Notes: generated from the sequence alone by a model not told the origin. Positions 45,101 through 54,983 are shown, numbered from the stretch's first letter. The stretch is 64,000 nt of DNA from Gillisia lutea (GCF_021568705.1 NZ_JAKGTH010000008.1:310001-374000), one strand, 5' to 3'. Translations and numbers: made by a program.

Positions 45101-46233
45101 AGGAAAATCATCTATTCCCATTAATAAAAGACGCTAGTCCCCGGAAGGCACTTGAAATAAGTATAGAAGATACCGGCAAAGGCATACATCCAGATGAACT
45201 TAACAAGATATTCGACCGATTTTATCAAATAAAAGAACTTAATGAGCAATATTATAGCGGCACCGGGATAGGTCTTGAAGTTGTTAGAAGTTTTATTGAT
45301 CTGCATAAAGGGCAAATAGATGTAGAAAGTGAAATAGGCGTGGGAACGAAGTTTAGAATTCTGATCCCTATTGGTAAAGAACATTATGAACCTTCAGATA
45401 TTGCCTCTAATACAGATAATTCAATTAAATATATTCCTGTTAACGAAATACAGGAAGACGAAACACCCCCTGAAAATAATGCGCAGAAGAGAACCCTGTT
45501 AGTTGTGGAAGATAATATTGAACTTAGAACATACATAAAACAGGAACTACAAACATTTTACAAGGTAATAGAAGCCGAAGATGGTGAGGAAGGTTTAAAA
45601 AAGGCTAAGAAAATGATCCCCGATGTTGTGATTACCGATGTAGTTATGCCAAAACTAAATGGTCATGAATTATGTGAAATGCTTAAAAATGATTTAAGAA
45701 CAAGCCATATCCCTGTACTTATGCTCACTGCAAAATCTATGGTAGATGATTGGGTGGAAGGACTTAATGCTGGTGCAGATGTCTACCTAAATAAACCTTT
45801 TGAGATGAAGGTGATGAGATCTCACTTGAAACAACTTATTACGAATCGGGAGTTACTTTTCTCTAAATATATGGGAGCTTATAAAAAGACCGAATTAGAA
45901 CCAAGCACCTCTCTGGATAAAGAGTTTATTTCTAATATTATTATATACACACAAGAAAATATTAGTGAAGCTAATTTGAATGTAGAAAAACTGGCAGATC
46001 AATTTAACTTAAGTAGAAGTCAGCTATATCGAAAAATAAAAGCTTTAACTGGTTTAACTGCAAATGAATTAATACGTAAGATACGTCTTGAAAGAGCTAA
46101 AGAATTAATTGAAGCAGGGCATAATTCTATTAGTGAAATAAGTTATAACGTAGGTTTTTCATCTCCCTCCTATTTCTCAAAGTGCTTTAAAGCCCATTTT
46201 GGAGTTCTCCCAACAGAGGTTAATAATAAATAA
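42118..46233 (+). CDS. Hybrid two-component system sensor/regulator (HTCS) of the xylan locus; non-ATG start
   Basis: One-polypeptide sensor and transcription regulator that controls polysaccharide utilisation loci in Bacteroidota. Counted from 42118: signal peptide 1-21 (ends LYGQ), periplasmic two-bladed Reg_prop propellers about 25-700 (repeated WIGT, WVGT and WLGT strands), Y_Y_Y domain about 710-790, membrane segment about 804-826, H-box ISHEFRTPLT (His near 858), ATPase with DTGKGI and GTGIGL, receiver about 1126-1245 with phospho-Asp in ITDVVMPK, and AraC-type HTH to the end (LSRSQLYRKIKAL, GFSSPSYFSKCFKAHFG). The first ATG (42196) lies after the signal peptide; the in-frame extension begins at ATA 42118 or ATC 42115. 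It faces the xylanase operon. Confidence 0.9.
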   Translation: MKFPAILVAILFIAFSPLYGQENSFPMYNFESLKNNVTQRAVASISQDEMGFIWMGTNGLGLSRFNGVDYTSYQYSEIDSTSLSNSLIHSTYLDTKNRLWVGTEAGLDLYNRELDNFTHINLFLKKTVKRISVQAILEDKNGDILIGTHQSGLFKIDPITLLPSKIKITGVRQTENLLINSLAFFDNRILIGTNDGLLELDTDENVVYPIVFVTVNGKEKVSTAIKTMEVDDKGSVWLGTLNQGLLKIDGNENGRYLIEHFPITTKRVLSLLDTPRKTILCGTENDGMFEIDRKGKVVNHYLNNKFDNKGIKSNSIWSLFLDDQQRIWIGYYNNGVGVYDRLHDKFPDIESKPNYPNSLQSSSVTGIIKDDNNRLWIGMDGGGIDVYDPKTNVFTHLLNNKNSIANGLNSPDVQTLYKDSKGNIWVGTWDYGIYFLEKGSTSFSHYSVENTNRQITSNRILSFSEDSDGIIWIGTFSSGIHSFSPIIKKFSTYNQEPFGSAKISFSDIRKIYVDSEDNIWIGGNAGLFKFKRHKNYFKLDMLSSRLYNKNAGQPYTSLVIDLYEDSSKNIWIGTDGAGLCRYDMKKDTFSWMEAKSGFNKVTASSIIEDENGAIWVAGNNGLTKIDKENYISQNFSINDGLLTNDFNNSAVFKDEKGKLYFGSYEGINHFNPENLTVNKHTPTVYLTDFKLFNQPVLPGQEDSPLKKVVSQTEKITLTHSQSVFTIDYASIDFTRPEKIQFAYYLEGFEDRWNYVENSRSATYTNLPAGNYVFKVKAANSDGIWNDEAASLNIEILRPWWFTNFAIICYVLILALITYFTFKFLDSRLQARRTIAQEREKRIHEETLNNKKIQFFTNISHEFRTPLTLILSPLEDILKEASLPEKIKNKHKIIHKNTKRLKHLIDELMDFRKLQFNKIPLSVTFFNINNLVEDIIDHFQEEAQHRNIALSIENEYGVKNIWADKSKLEKIIFNILSNAFKSTTNNGIITLTIGLKENHLFPLIKDASPRKALEISIEDTGKGIHPDELNKIFDRFYQIKELNEQYYSGTGIGLEVVRSFIDLHKGQIDVESEIGVGTKFRILIPIGKEHYEPSDIASNTDNSIKYIPVNEIQEDETPPENNAQKRTLLVVEDNIELRTYIKQELQTFYKVIEAEDGEEGLKKAKKMIPDVVITDVVMPKLNGHELCEMLKNDLRTSHIPVLMLTAKSMVDDWVEGLNAGADVYLNKPFEMKVMRSHLKQLITNRELLFSKYMGAYKKTELEPSTSLDKEFISNIIIYTQENISEANLNVEKLADQFNLSRSQLYRKIKALTGLTANELIRKIRLERAKELIEAGHNSISEISYNVGFSSPSYFSKCFKAHFGVLPTEVNNK

Positions 46234-46383
46234 TACAAATTGCGTTGTTAAAGGTTAATGCTTTTAACCTATATATCCTGTAAGTTAATATTCTCTGCTC
46301 CAACCGGTGGCTAGTCCATTCTAGGTTTATAACTCCTTTGGCCAATTCAATCTTATTAATGAATATCATTTCCTGTAAAATAA

Positions 46384-46420
46384 AAAACTATCGAGGAGCT
46401 AGGCTCTCGATAGTCTTTCT
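46384..46420 (-). terminator. Terminator at the end of the xylan operon
   Basis: Perfect 9-bp stem ACTATCGAG/CTCGATAGT (46387-46395 and 46406-46414). On minus the stem is followed by TTTTTTATTTT, so it serves the xylanase operon; on plus the tail CTTTCT is weaker. It lies in the 289-base gap between the convergent sensor and xylanase genes. Confidence 0.8.
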
Positions 46421-46522
46421 AATCAGGAAGTTAAATAAAGGTAATTACAATCTCTTTTTTGCCAATAACTATTTTTTATTAATAACCGGCTATAAGAGAT
46501 CTTTCAGCTATAACTCAAACTA

Positions 46523-48712
46523 TCAGTATTCTATTTCTCCTGAAAAATCTTCACTTACATCCCGGCCAGCGAGTCCATCGGCTACTCCTTTATATGCATG
46601 TTTTCTAGCATAATTTGCATCCCAAACATTTGGAGCTTCATTTGGCAACCAGAACTCATGTTCATTTGCGTTATCAGAGATATTCCATAGTGTAACACCA
46701 TATTGCTGACTTGCAGGAATATGCTCTTTAAAAGAATCTATTACAAATTGATACATTGCTGCCTGATCGGCCAATTGAGCTACTGTGGGTGAATTGGTGC
46801 CAAGTCTTACATCGAGCTCAGAGATCTTGATCAACTTTCCACTGGCTGCCAACTTTTGAAACATTTGGATAATCTTGTCTTTATCAGAATTCAGAGAAAT
46901 ATGCATTTGAGTTCCTATACCATCAACAGTAGCTCCTTTACTTTCTATATACTGAACATATTCTATTAACCCATCACATTTTTCTAAGCTGGATTCTAAA
47001 TTATAATCATTTATAAAAAGTTTATCGGTTGGGTTTCCATATTGTCTTGCTAATTTAAAAGCAGTCACTGCATAATCTTTCCCCAGGTATTTCACCCAGT
47101 AAAAATCATCATCAGCTAATTCTGCTACGTTTCCATCACGTAAGGAACCACCCTCTTTCATAGGTTCATTTACCACATCCCAGGCAAAAACATCATCTTT
47201 GTAATGGCTAACCATTTTAGATATCCAGTCTTCCATAGCATCCCCGATAATCTCCGTTTTTTCCTCGTCTGTTTTTTCGATAATCGTTGGCCCTGATCCT
47301 CCGCCTGCTTCTCCTGAAGTGAACACTATATCATCAAAATAATACGTAGTAGCAGTTTCTCCAAAATCAAAAATTAATTTGGTACGATTATCTGTAGTGG
47401 GTGTAACCGGGAATTCTACTTTCGTCCAAGAATTTCCTACTACTATTCCGCCATAATAATCGGCACTATAATCATCGCTTTGTATCTGAACTTGCAGATT
47501 GGCACTGGAAGAAGTGGACTTCACCCAGAAAGAACAGGTATACTCTTTTCCCATTTCTAAAGGTTGACTAAAAGTGTAAACTTGTTGAGCGCTATAATTA
47601 CTAGCTGCAACAGAATTATTGAGAACCATGGCATACCCAGTTCCTCCAAAACCATCTCCCGCTGCTGAAACTTCTCTTGATGATCCATTTCCCCAACCAT
47701 TCCATGGGGAAATTGTACCATCTTCAAAATCGCCATTTGCAATCATATTTTCCGGCTGAGCATCTAAATCTACTACCGAAATATTATCTACATCTATGAG
47801 ATATGTAACACCCGATAAATAGCCTAGATCAAAATTAAACATGAAAGTGGTGGCTCCTGTAACAAAATTGGAAGCGTCTAATGTGAATTTTACCTGCTTC
47901 CATTCAGAAGAAGTTTCAAAAGCTTCTGTTTGACTTCCTGAACTATACCAGTCGAACCATGGGTATTGATTTGATAGATTTGTATCAAACGAAATACGCC
48001 CTTTCCCCGGTTGATCAGATTTTATGTAAAAAGAAACCTCATAAGAATGTCCACTAACAATAGGAATATTTGGCGTTCCCAGTTGCAGCTCCCAAGGATT
48101 AGCTGTACCATCTGCAACCATTTGAACCGCTTTTGAACTATCTGACAATCCCTTACCATCAACTATCGAAATAGCAGAATTCCATGATCCTCCCCATCCA
48201 TCGAGTGTTCCTGCTTGTAAGGAAGATAAATCAAGTGAGTTGGCTCCACTTGAACCGGGAATTACTATAGGCGAAATTAACCCATTTAGGTAACTGGCAT
48301 TTTGGTTAGCATGCCATACCAGGGTATGCCCATATACGTCTAATCCTGCATCTCGTACTGATGCGATAAAATTATCTACCGTTTCAAATTCAATTTCTCC
48401 TTGAGAGTTCACCATAGGACCATGCTTCATAGCATAGCCCACTGTAACATCATCAAAATTTTCAATTACTAAATTTCTATAGGAATCATTATTCATATAG
48501 AGGTCCAGCACAATACCAGCACCTAATGTAAAGTCGGTGTACGAATTGAGGGCTTCATATCTACTAATCTTCTCCTGTAACTCCAAAGGTAACTCGGCTG
48601 AAGTTATTTTATTTGCATCAGGAACTTCCTGCCACTCCATATAGTTATCTTCACATGAAGAAAACATCACAGATGAAAGTACTATAATGGGTATTAATTT
48701 TGTGTATTTCAT
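46523..48712 (-). CDS. Endo-1,4-beta-xylanase, GH10, lipoprotein with nested CBM4/9-like modules
   Basis: Cleaves internal beta-1,4 bonds of xylan. The start at 48712 gives a lipoprotein signal with lipobox VMFSSC (Cys near residue 20), so it is likely surface-exposed. The GH10 barrel begins at about residues 45-130 (VYGHTLVWHANQN), is interrupted by two beta-sandwich CBM4_9-like modules (about 145-300 and 310-455; SGHSYEVSFYIKSDQPG and MGKEYTCSFWVKSTSSS), then resumes: acid/base Glu in WDVVNEPM (about residue 510), ND-YN-LE block, nucleophile Glu in KISELDVR (about 633) and LWNISDNANE. At 729 residues the length fits known Bacteroides xylanases with such insertions. Last gene of the operon. 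Confidence 0.95.
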   Translation of the reverse strand: MKYTKLIPIIVLSSVMFSSCEDNYMEWQEVPDANKITSAELPLELQEKISRYEALNSYTDFTLGAGIVLDLYMNNDSYRNLVIENFDDVTVGYAMKHGPMVNSQGEIEFETVDNFIASVRDAGLDVYGHTLVWHANQNASYLNGLISPIVIPGSSGANSLDLSSLQAGTLDGWGGSWNSAISIVDGKGLSDSSKAVQMVADGTANPWELQLGTPNIPIVSGHSYEVSFYIKSDQPGKGRISFDTNLSNQYPWFDWYSSGSQTEAFETSSEWKQVKFTLDASNFVTGATTFMFNFDLGYLSGVTYLIDVDNISVVDLDAQPENMIANGDFEDGTISPWNGWGNGSSREVSAAGDGFGGTGYAMVLNNSVAASNYSAQQVYTFSQPLEMGKEYTCSFWVKSTSSSANLQVQIQSDDYSADYYGGIVVGNSWTKVEFPVTPTTDNRTKLIFDFGETATTYYFDDIVFTSGEAGGGSGPTIIEKTDEEKTEIIGDAMEDWISKMVSHYKDDVFAWDVVNEPMKEGGSLRDGNVAELADDDFYWVKYLGKDYAVTAFKLARQYGNPTDKLFINDYNLESSLEKCDGLIEYVQYIESKGATVDGIGTQMHISLNSDKDKIIQMFQKLAASGKLIKISELDVRLGTNSPTVAQLADQAAMYQFVIDSFKEHIPASQQYGVTLWNISDNANEHEFWLPNEAPNVWDANYARKHAYKGVADGLAGRDVSEDFSGEIEY

Positions 48713-48776
48713 TTCTATTTTTTTAATAGTGTATTTAATAAAGACCAATAAAATTCATCTCGTATTAATTTATTAT

Positions 48777-50135
48777 TTAATCAGGAAAATCACTCACAGT
48801 TGGAGTTTCTAAAGAAACAATTCTCCAATTATCTGTATACACACTTACTGAAGTTGAGGAAGAAGGAAACTCCACATCACTGCTACCTCTAATTACATCA
48901 CTCAATTTTATATCAGAATTTTCAAAGAAAATACCGAAATTCTTATAGGTAGCGGCTTCTCGATAAGCTAATACATCTTCAAAAGTATAGTCGCCGTCTT
49001 CATAACTATAAAAATCATTTAACGGAATCGTTACAGTGGTCCACCCGGTAGTTTGAAAAGCTTCTACTTCTCCATCAACAATCCAAGGTACGTAGTTGTA
49101 AACACCACCAGTCCATTCTCCTCCATTAAAATTATTTATAAGAAGGATCTTTAAAAATCCACTTCCCTCCCAGGCTTCAGGAACATAAATATCAAATTGA
49201 AATGCAACTTCATCCAAAGGGGTGGAAGCTGGTATATTGGGAGTTAACTGTGTACGCCAGCTTTCATTCCCCGAAGTGAACACTTCAGAAGCACGATTTT
49301 TACCTGCATCAAAAGACGCTACACTAGCCGGACGATGAGGGACATATGTTCCCTGCGACACATTTCCTTCTCCTATAGACGCTGATTCAAGATCTGTCTG
49401 TCGAATAGTATTACCAAACTCACCTATGCTTCCCATCCCGTCAAAGTTTAAAAGAACACCATCTTTGAAGTTGAAATAAGCTGGGGAATAAACCCCTCCA
49501 TTAGCTGTTTCTGCATAGATTGATCCGCCACTTTCTGAAACTCCCTCAGGCATAGTAACTGTAAAAAACTCCCCCTCTTCTTCATCGAAAGTAATTCCGC
49601 TGGTTACTTCTACATCCCCCGGAAAAACAACCTTACTAACCTCTATTAGTCCGGTTCCATATACGGTAATTTCCTCTCCCGGATTTGGAAGAGTATTTGA
49701 AATATTGGTAATTGTGGGAGGTGAAGAACGAATTTCAAAGGAAATTATGGTCTCATTACTGCTGTTCGCTAAACGAATAGTATTTCGCACATCTTCTTCT
49801 GCTTCAGTAATTGGGGTATCTCCCGAGATACGAACCAGCATAGAAGTATCAGATACATATACCGGGTTAAAGGTGGTTTGAAAACCATTAATATAAACCC
49901 TTTTAAGGCCAGTAAATCCTGAACCTTCAATACGCAGAAGTTGCCCTAATCTCGCAAAACTAACCTCTCTGTCTGGTACCGTGGAATTAACATCTTCCAG
50001 ATATATTTTGCTAATAGTAATCATTCCACCCTCATCGTCGTCCTTCTCACAGGATGTAAATAGCAGTGTAATAACCATCAGCCCTAACAGAGAGAGATAG
50101 GACCAAGGATTTTTAATTCGTATATTTTCTTTCAT
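48777..50135 (-). CDS. TIG/IPT-domain surface glycan-binding lipoprotein (SusE/F-position)
   Basis: Non-catalytic glycan-binding lipoprotein of the outer surface, third gene of the operon. The start at 50135 gives a signal with lipobox TLLFTSCE (Cys near residue 29) followed by an acidic DDDEGG patch, the usual surface-export signal. Two IPT/TIG Ig-like domains (about 45-140, LGQLLRIEGSGFTGLKRVYI; about 140-225, NPGEEITVYGTGLIEVSKVV) precede a C-terminal sandwich (about 230-452; VAFQFDIYVPEAWEGSGFLK, WTTVTIPLNDFYS) likely to bind xylan. It is 64 bases from the xylanase gene and 41 from susD. Confidence 0.88.
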   Translation of the reverse strand: MKENIRIKNPWSYLSLLGLMVITLLFTSCEKDDDEGGMITISKIYLEDVNSTVPDREVSFARLGQLLRIEGSGFTGLKRVYINGFQTTFNPVYVSDTSMLVRISGDTPITEAEEDVRNTIRLANSSNETIISFEIRSSPPTITNISNTLPNPGEEITVYGTGLIEVSKVVFPGDVEVTSGITFDEEEGEFFTVTMPEGVSESGGSIYAETANGGVYSPAYFNFKDGVLLNFDGMGSIGEFGNTIRQTDLESASIGEGNVSQGTYVPHRPASVASFDAGKNRASEVFTSGNESWRTQLTPNIPASTPLDEVAFQFDIYVPEAWEGSGFLKILLINNFNGGEWTGGVYNYVPWIVDGEVEAFQTTGWTTVTIPLNDFYSYEDGDYTFEDVLAYREAATYKNFGIFFENSDIKLSDVIRGSSDVEFPSSSTSVSVYTDNWRIVSLETPTVSDFPD

Positions 50136-50176
50136 ATTAATTAATTTTTTAATGAAATTCATTTTTAGTGTGAAAC

Positions 50177-51808
50177 TTAAAATAGATCAGTTATTCTTTC
50201 TTCAGTAAACTCATACGGCACAGGAGCCTCACTCAGTAAAGGGTTTTGAACCACTTCAGACTCTGGATAAGGCAACAGAAAAATACTTTCATCAGCTACG
50301 CCTACTGCCCTGGTATCATTGTCACGAGTATCATCTGGAGAAACTTTATTACTACTTGCATCATAGGTAAAAGCTACGATCGTTCCTCTATCCTGCGCAT
50401 TTATATAGTTTATAACTTCTTGCTGCTCGTAGTAGGCTCCTCTTACCAAATCGTACCAAAACTGCCCTTCCATACATAGTTCTACTCGGCGTTCGTGCAT
50501 AATGTCATCATATGTTATGCTGGTTTTAGCTTCTAAGCCGGCTCTAGATCTTAGTTCATTCAAGTACATTAAAGCAGTAGCATCACTGGTACTTTCGTTA
50601 TTACCCAAAACCGCTTCCACATAATTCAAATAAACCTCTCCCAACCTCATCATATAAGTGTTAAGAGCGGAATTCTGTCTGGAGATACTGGCGTTATCCT
50701 TGGTAGATCCAACTACTCCCTTTTTCACATTAACATAGGTATTTTCATGATCAACCGTGTAACCACCATTGGCCTTGCTAATTTCTGGGTAGAAATCGCC
50801 ATCTGCCATCCAGGTCGCTTTACGTCGCTTATCTTTCGATTCATATTCTAACAATACATCATAAGAAGCTCTTGTATAATACCCCCAAGCGGCATCATCA
50901 CCCGTAATTTCGGATCCTAAAGCGAAAAAGGCCTGATGCGGATTGTTTACACCATAATCGCCATTGGGAACCCATTGCAGGGCAAACATCGACTCCGAAT
51001 TATTATTATTTTCTACTTTAAATAAATCGGCGTAATCTGCCATTAACGTGTAAGGGCCTTCATTTATAACTTTCTCTGCAGCTTTTTTAGCTAAATCTAA
51101 AAGCGCCTGATTTCTTGTTCCACTATTAGGATTATCACTTAAACCTGCATAGGATAAGTAAAGACGAGAAAGCATACCGTAGGCGCTATATTTTGTTAAT
51201 CGACCTCCTTGACCTGCCTGTTCCGGTAAAAATTTTGCAGCATATTCTAGATCCCGAATTGCAAATTCATAAACGTCATCCCTTGAATTTTTATTAACTA
51301 AAGGGTTATTCACTAATTCTGTTGGATTTGTAGAAATAATAGCATCTCCCCAAAGTGATGCTAAATACCAATAGGCGGTACCTCTCATAAATCTGGCCTC
51401 AGCTATATATTGCTTTTGAATATCTTCATCGACCCCACTATTAGTTATACCAATAATTACATTATTTGATTGTTGAATAACATTATAAAGAGATCCCCAT
51501 GCCTCCACTAACGGTCCTGTTAATCCGGTTTCAGCCAAGTCGCTGAACGGATAGACATAATCTGAAAAGGGTGCATACAGGTTATAAGAACGCCCATCGC
51601 CTAACCCGAAATAGAATTTATCGTTAAAGGAAAACCAAACTTTATTATAAAGCGGTGCTGTTGCTGCTTGAAAGTCTTCTTCAGATTGATAGAAATTCTC
51701 TTTTGTAATTTGATCTTCTGGTTCTATTTCTAAATTATCACTACAACTATAAGAACTCACAAATAAGCTCATTATAAAAAGTCTATATATTAATTTCTTT
51801 GTCTTCAT
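50177..51808 (-). CDS. RagB/SusD family nutrient-uptake lipoprotein
   Basis: Surface lid of the SusCD importer that captures oligosaccharides. The start at 51808 gives signal MKTKKLIYRLFIMSLFVSSY then SC (lipobox Cys near residue 22). TPR-like helices include EARFMRGTAYWYLASLWGDA (about residues 144-163), and the conserved late block reads HERRVELCMEGQFWYDLVRG. The length of 543 residues is normal. A further upstream in-frame ATG overlaps susC and would precede the signal peptide. The susC stop lies 10 bases upstream. Confidence 0.95.
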   Translation of the reverse strand: MKTKKLIYRLFIMSLFVSSYSCSDNLEIEPEDQITKENFYQSEEDFQAATAPLYNKVWFSFNDKFYFGLGDGRSYNLYAPFSDYVYPFSDLAETGLTGPLVEAWGSLYNVIQQSNNVIIGITNSGVDEDIQKQYIAEARFMRGTAYWYLASLWGDAIISTNPTELVNNPLVNKNSRDDVYEFAIRDLEYAAKFLPEQAGQGGRLTKYSAYGMLSRLYLSYAGLSDNPNSGTRNQALLDLAKKAAEKVINEGPYTLMADYADLFKVENNNNSESMFALQWVPNGDYGVNNPHQAFFALGSEITGDDAAWGYYTRASYDVLLEYESKDKRRKATWMADGDFYPEISKANGGYTVDHENTYVNVKKGVVGSTKDNASISRQNSALNTYMMRLGEVYLNYVEAVLGNNESTSDATALMYLNELRSRAGLEAKTSITYDDIMHERRVELCMEGQFWYDLVRGAYYEQQEVINYINAQDRGTIVAFTYDASSNKVSPDDTRDNDTRAVGVADESIFLLPYPESEVVQNPLLSEAPVPYEFTEERITDLF

Positions 51809-51818
51809 GTTTCTTTTT

Positions 51819-54800
51819 TTAAAAATTGACATTTATCCCTAGCGTATAAATTCTCGGTGAAGGATAACGGCCGTTATCAATTCCCGTTAATAGCGCATCC
51901 TGATTAATAGAGCCTATCTCTGGATCGAATCCTGAGTATTTGGTAAACGTATGTACGTTTTGCAGATTGGTATATATTTTGAAATTCAGAAGTCCGAATT
52001 GTTCTACAAAATTACGTGGAAGATTATATCCCAGAGAAATGTTCTGAATTCTTAAATAAGAACCATCTTCTATAAATCTATTGCTATACCTGAAATTAGA
52101 GGTTGAAGCTGCTGAAGAAGCAGCAATTCTAGGCATATATCTATCTCCTCCCACGATTTGTACATTTCTATAATCATTAGGACCATCTGGGTTTATCAAT
52201 CCTAATTCCGCATAACCTAGAGCTGTTTTTAATAGGTTAGTGTTCTCTCGGGGATTTTCTAAAAACCTTCGCTGATAGTTTACCACTTCATTTCCGTAGG
52301 AACCAGATAGCAAGACGCTAAGATCAAATCCCTTGTAGGTAAAGGTGTTACCGATACCAAAAGTGAAATCTGGAGAAGGATTACCTATATAATCCCTGTC
52401 TTGTTCATTGATCACACCATCGTTATTGATGTCTTCAAAAATATAATCACCAATCCAAACCCCATTTTCTCCAATACTCATTCCGTCCGGTAATGCGGTA
52501 GGTACTATCTCGCCATTATTATTTCTATAGTAAAAATCTGTTGCTTCCTCAAAACGCCCAATTACCTTATAACCATAAAACTGGCCAATAGGTTGCCCTA
52601 CTGCAGTACGCGTTACAATGGTTATATCTGAGCCTTGTTGAAGCGTTCGATTCAAAATTCCAGTCTCAGTATTTAAAGCCAATACCTTATTGCGGTTTGC
52701 AGAAAATACGAAGTTAGATCTCCAGAAAAAATCTTTAGTATCCACATTTACGGTATTTAGAGTGAGTTCTATCCCCTTATTTTCAAGTGAACCAATATTT
52801 ACCCATGGAGCTGAAGTAGAACCTATTCCGGTTGTTCCTACATAAGCAGGCAATGGCAATTGCAATAAGAGATTTTTGGTCTTTTTGTAATATACATCAG
52901 CAATAAATTCTACGCGATTGTTAAAAAGATTTAGATCCAAACCTAGGTTACTGGAATAGGTTGTTTCCCATTGCAAGTCCTGATTTGCAGTATTTGCTGC
53001 AAGCAATCCCGTACCCCAATTGGTTGCTGATGCCGCATAAGTTGAAGTATATGCGTAATTAGGCACATTTTGATTACCTACAGATCCCCACCCTAATCGG
53101 AGTTTTAAATTATTAATAGTAGAATTATCTTTTAGAAAATTTTCATTTGAAATCTTCCATGCTAGAGCAGCAGAGGGAAACCAACCCCATCTATTGTCTT
53201 TATAGAATTTTGAAGAACCATCATACCTCAAAGTGGCGGTTAATAAATATTTATCATCATACGAATAAAATGCTCTTCCAAAATAGGAACTAATAGCGCT
53301 CTTGTTGCTAAAATTAGAGTTTCTGGCGGTGGTAGCATCCCCTGCATTCAAATCTGTTGCGCCATTTGTAAGATAACCAGAACGATATCCATATAAATTT
53401 TCATAATTAGATTCTTGAAATTCCTGTCCTAATATTGCATTTATACTATGTATCCCAAATGTCCTGTCGTAGGTAAGAACATTTTTAAAATTATAATATT
53501 TGCTATAGGCTTTAGTGCGGGATCCTTCTCTAATATCATTTTTAATAGCCCCAAAGGTATAGGAAGGATTAAATGTATACACATTAGCAAAACCATAATC
53601 GATAGCATATTCGGTTTTAAAGGTTAGACCTTCAAAAAAAGTTATTTCGGCAAAAGTATTTGCCCTGATACCAGCACTTTCATTGCGGTTATCTCTAATG
53701 CTGGCCAATCCAACTGGATTGTTCTGAACAAATTCATCTGTATCTGGACCGTCAAAGGTGCCATCGGCATTTCGTACAGCTACATTTGGAGTTTGTTTTA
53801 AAGCTGTAATTATTAATGCCTGATCAGAAACTGTGGTTTTTTGCTTAGAGTTATTAAAGGCCAAATTTACCCCTACCTTCAAGAAATCTTTTACCTGTGT
53901 ATCAAAAACCCCTCTCAAATTAAATCTTTCAAAGGAAGAGCCTATAGCAATTCCCTCCTGTTCTAAATAACCTATTCCCATAGCATAGGTGCTTTTTTCA
54001 TTACCACCGGAAACTGAAAGGTTATGACTCTGAGTTTTCGCTCGTGTAAACATAGCTTCCTGCCAATCGGTTCCTTCCCCTAAGAGGTCTGGACGAATAA
54101 AATTTGGATCTTGTTGAACAATTCCGAGATCTGCCCGGGTATTTTTATGTATCGCATATTCCTGCAGATTAAGCAACTCCAGTTTCGTGGGTATTTCTTG
54201 AAAACCTATATAACTGTCGTAAGTAACAGTAGCCTGACCATCCTTACCCCGTTTAGTTGTAATAATAATAACTCCGTTAGCAGCTCTAGACCCATAAATA
54301 GCGGTAGCAGAAGCGTCTTTCAATATGTCTAAAGAAACAATATCAGAAGGGTTAATTGATGCCAGAGCATTTTGATTTCCTGTTCCTGTACCGCTGTCTA
54401 TAATAACGCCGTCGATTACAAAGATGGGTTCATTTGATCCATTTAATGAACTAATACCCCGTATACGAATAGAGGAACTTCCACCCGGAGCTCCACTATT
54501 TTGCTGAATTTGAACCCCGGCAGCGCGACCTTGCAATACCTGATCAATGGTGGTGGGAACAGATTGTTCAATAGATTTACTGGACACCGAAACTACCGAG
54601 CCTGTTAGATCACTTCGTTTCATTTTACCATAACCAACTACAACGATCTCATCTAAAGAAGAAACATCCAGCTCGAGTGTAGTATTAATCAAACTTTGAT
54701 TACCAACAGTAATTTCTTGGGTTTTATAGCCTACAAAACTAAAAATAAGAACACTATTGGGAGAAACATTGCTAATGCTGTAATTACCATCAAAGTCGGT

Positions 54801-54983
54801 CACTACCCCATTAGTTGTGCCTTCAACAAGAACAGATACCCCCATAAGAGGGCCTGTTTCATCTAAAACCGTTCCTGTAACTGTAGTTTGGGAAAATGCA
54901 GTAAAACTGACCATAATTAAAACGGCAACCAGGTACTTACCCCGTAGTTTTGAGCTTAATTCATAAAGTAAATGTTGTGTCAT
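51819..54983 (-). CDS. SusC/RagA family TonB-linked outer membrane transporter
   Basis: TonB-driven porin that imports xylo-oligosaccharides with its SusD lid. The chosen start (54983) gives a signal peptide ending FTAFSQ near residue 32; ATGs at 55016 and 55040 are alternatives. CarboxypepD_reg-like domain about 33-115 (TVTGTVLDETGPLMGVSVLV), SusC signature in the plug (LTGSVVSVSS, LQGRAAGVQIQQNSGAPGGS, SIRIRGISSLNGSNEPIFVI, ILKDASATAIYGSRAANGVI), then a barrel ending LGINVNF. About 1054 residues, as usual. First gene of the four-gene operon. Confidence 0.95.
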   Translation of the reverse strand: MTQHLLYELSSKLRGKYLVAVLIMVSFTAFSQTTVTGTVLDETGPLMGVSVLVEGTTNGVVTDFDGNYSISNVSPNSVLIFSFVGYKTQEITVGNQSLINTTLELDVSSLDEIVVVGYGKMKRSDLTGSVVSVSSKSIEQSVPTTIDQVLQGRAAGVQIQQNSGAPGGSSSIRIRGISSLNGSNEPIFVIDGVIIDSGTGTGNQNALASINPSDIVSLDILKDASATAIYGSRAANGVIIITTKRGKDGQATVTYDSYIGFQEIPTKLELLNLQEYAIHKNTRADLGIVQQDPNFIRPDLLGEGTDWQEAMFTRAKTQSHNLSVSGGNEKSTYAMGIGYLEQEGIAIGSSFERFNLRGVFDTQVKDFLKVGVNLAFNNSKQKTTVSDQALIITALKQTPNVAVRNADGTFDGPDTDEFVQNNPVGLASIRDNRNESAGIRANTFAEITFFEGLTFKTEYAIDYGFANVYTFNPSYTFGAIKNDIREGSRTKAYSKYYNFKNVLTYDRTFGIHSINAILGQEFQESNYENLYGYRSGYLTNGATDLNAGDATTARNSNFSNKSAISSYFGRAFYSYDDKYLLTATLRYDGSSKFYKDNRWGWFPSAALAWKISNENFLKDNSTINNLKLRLGWGSVGNQNVPNYAYTSTYAASATNWGTGLLAANTANQDLQWETTYSSNLGLDLNLFNNRVEFIADVYYKKTKNLLLQLPLPAYVGTTGIGSTSAPWVNIGSLENKGIELTLNTVNVDTKDFFWRSNFVFSANRNKVLALNTETGILNRTLQQGSDITIVTRTAVGQPIGQFYGYKVIGRFEEATDFYYRNNNGEIVPTALPDGMSIGENGVWIGDYIFEDINNDGVINEQDRDYIGNPSPDFTFGIGNTFTYKGFDLSVLLSGSYGNEVVNYQRRFLENPRENTNLLKTALGYAELGLINPDGPNDYRNVQIVGGDRYMPRIAASSAASTSNFRYSNRFIEDGSYLRIQNISLGYNLPRNFVEQFGLLNFKIYTNLQNVHTFTKYSGFDPEIGSINQDALLTGIDNGRYPSPRIYTLGINVNF

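Noticed and set aside
46338-46613. 91-residue open frame on plus between the hybrid sensor and the xylanase
   Set aside because: It runs across the operon terminator and into the 3' end of the xylanase gene on the other strand; composition looks non-coding.
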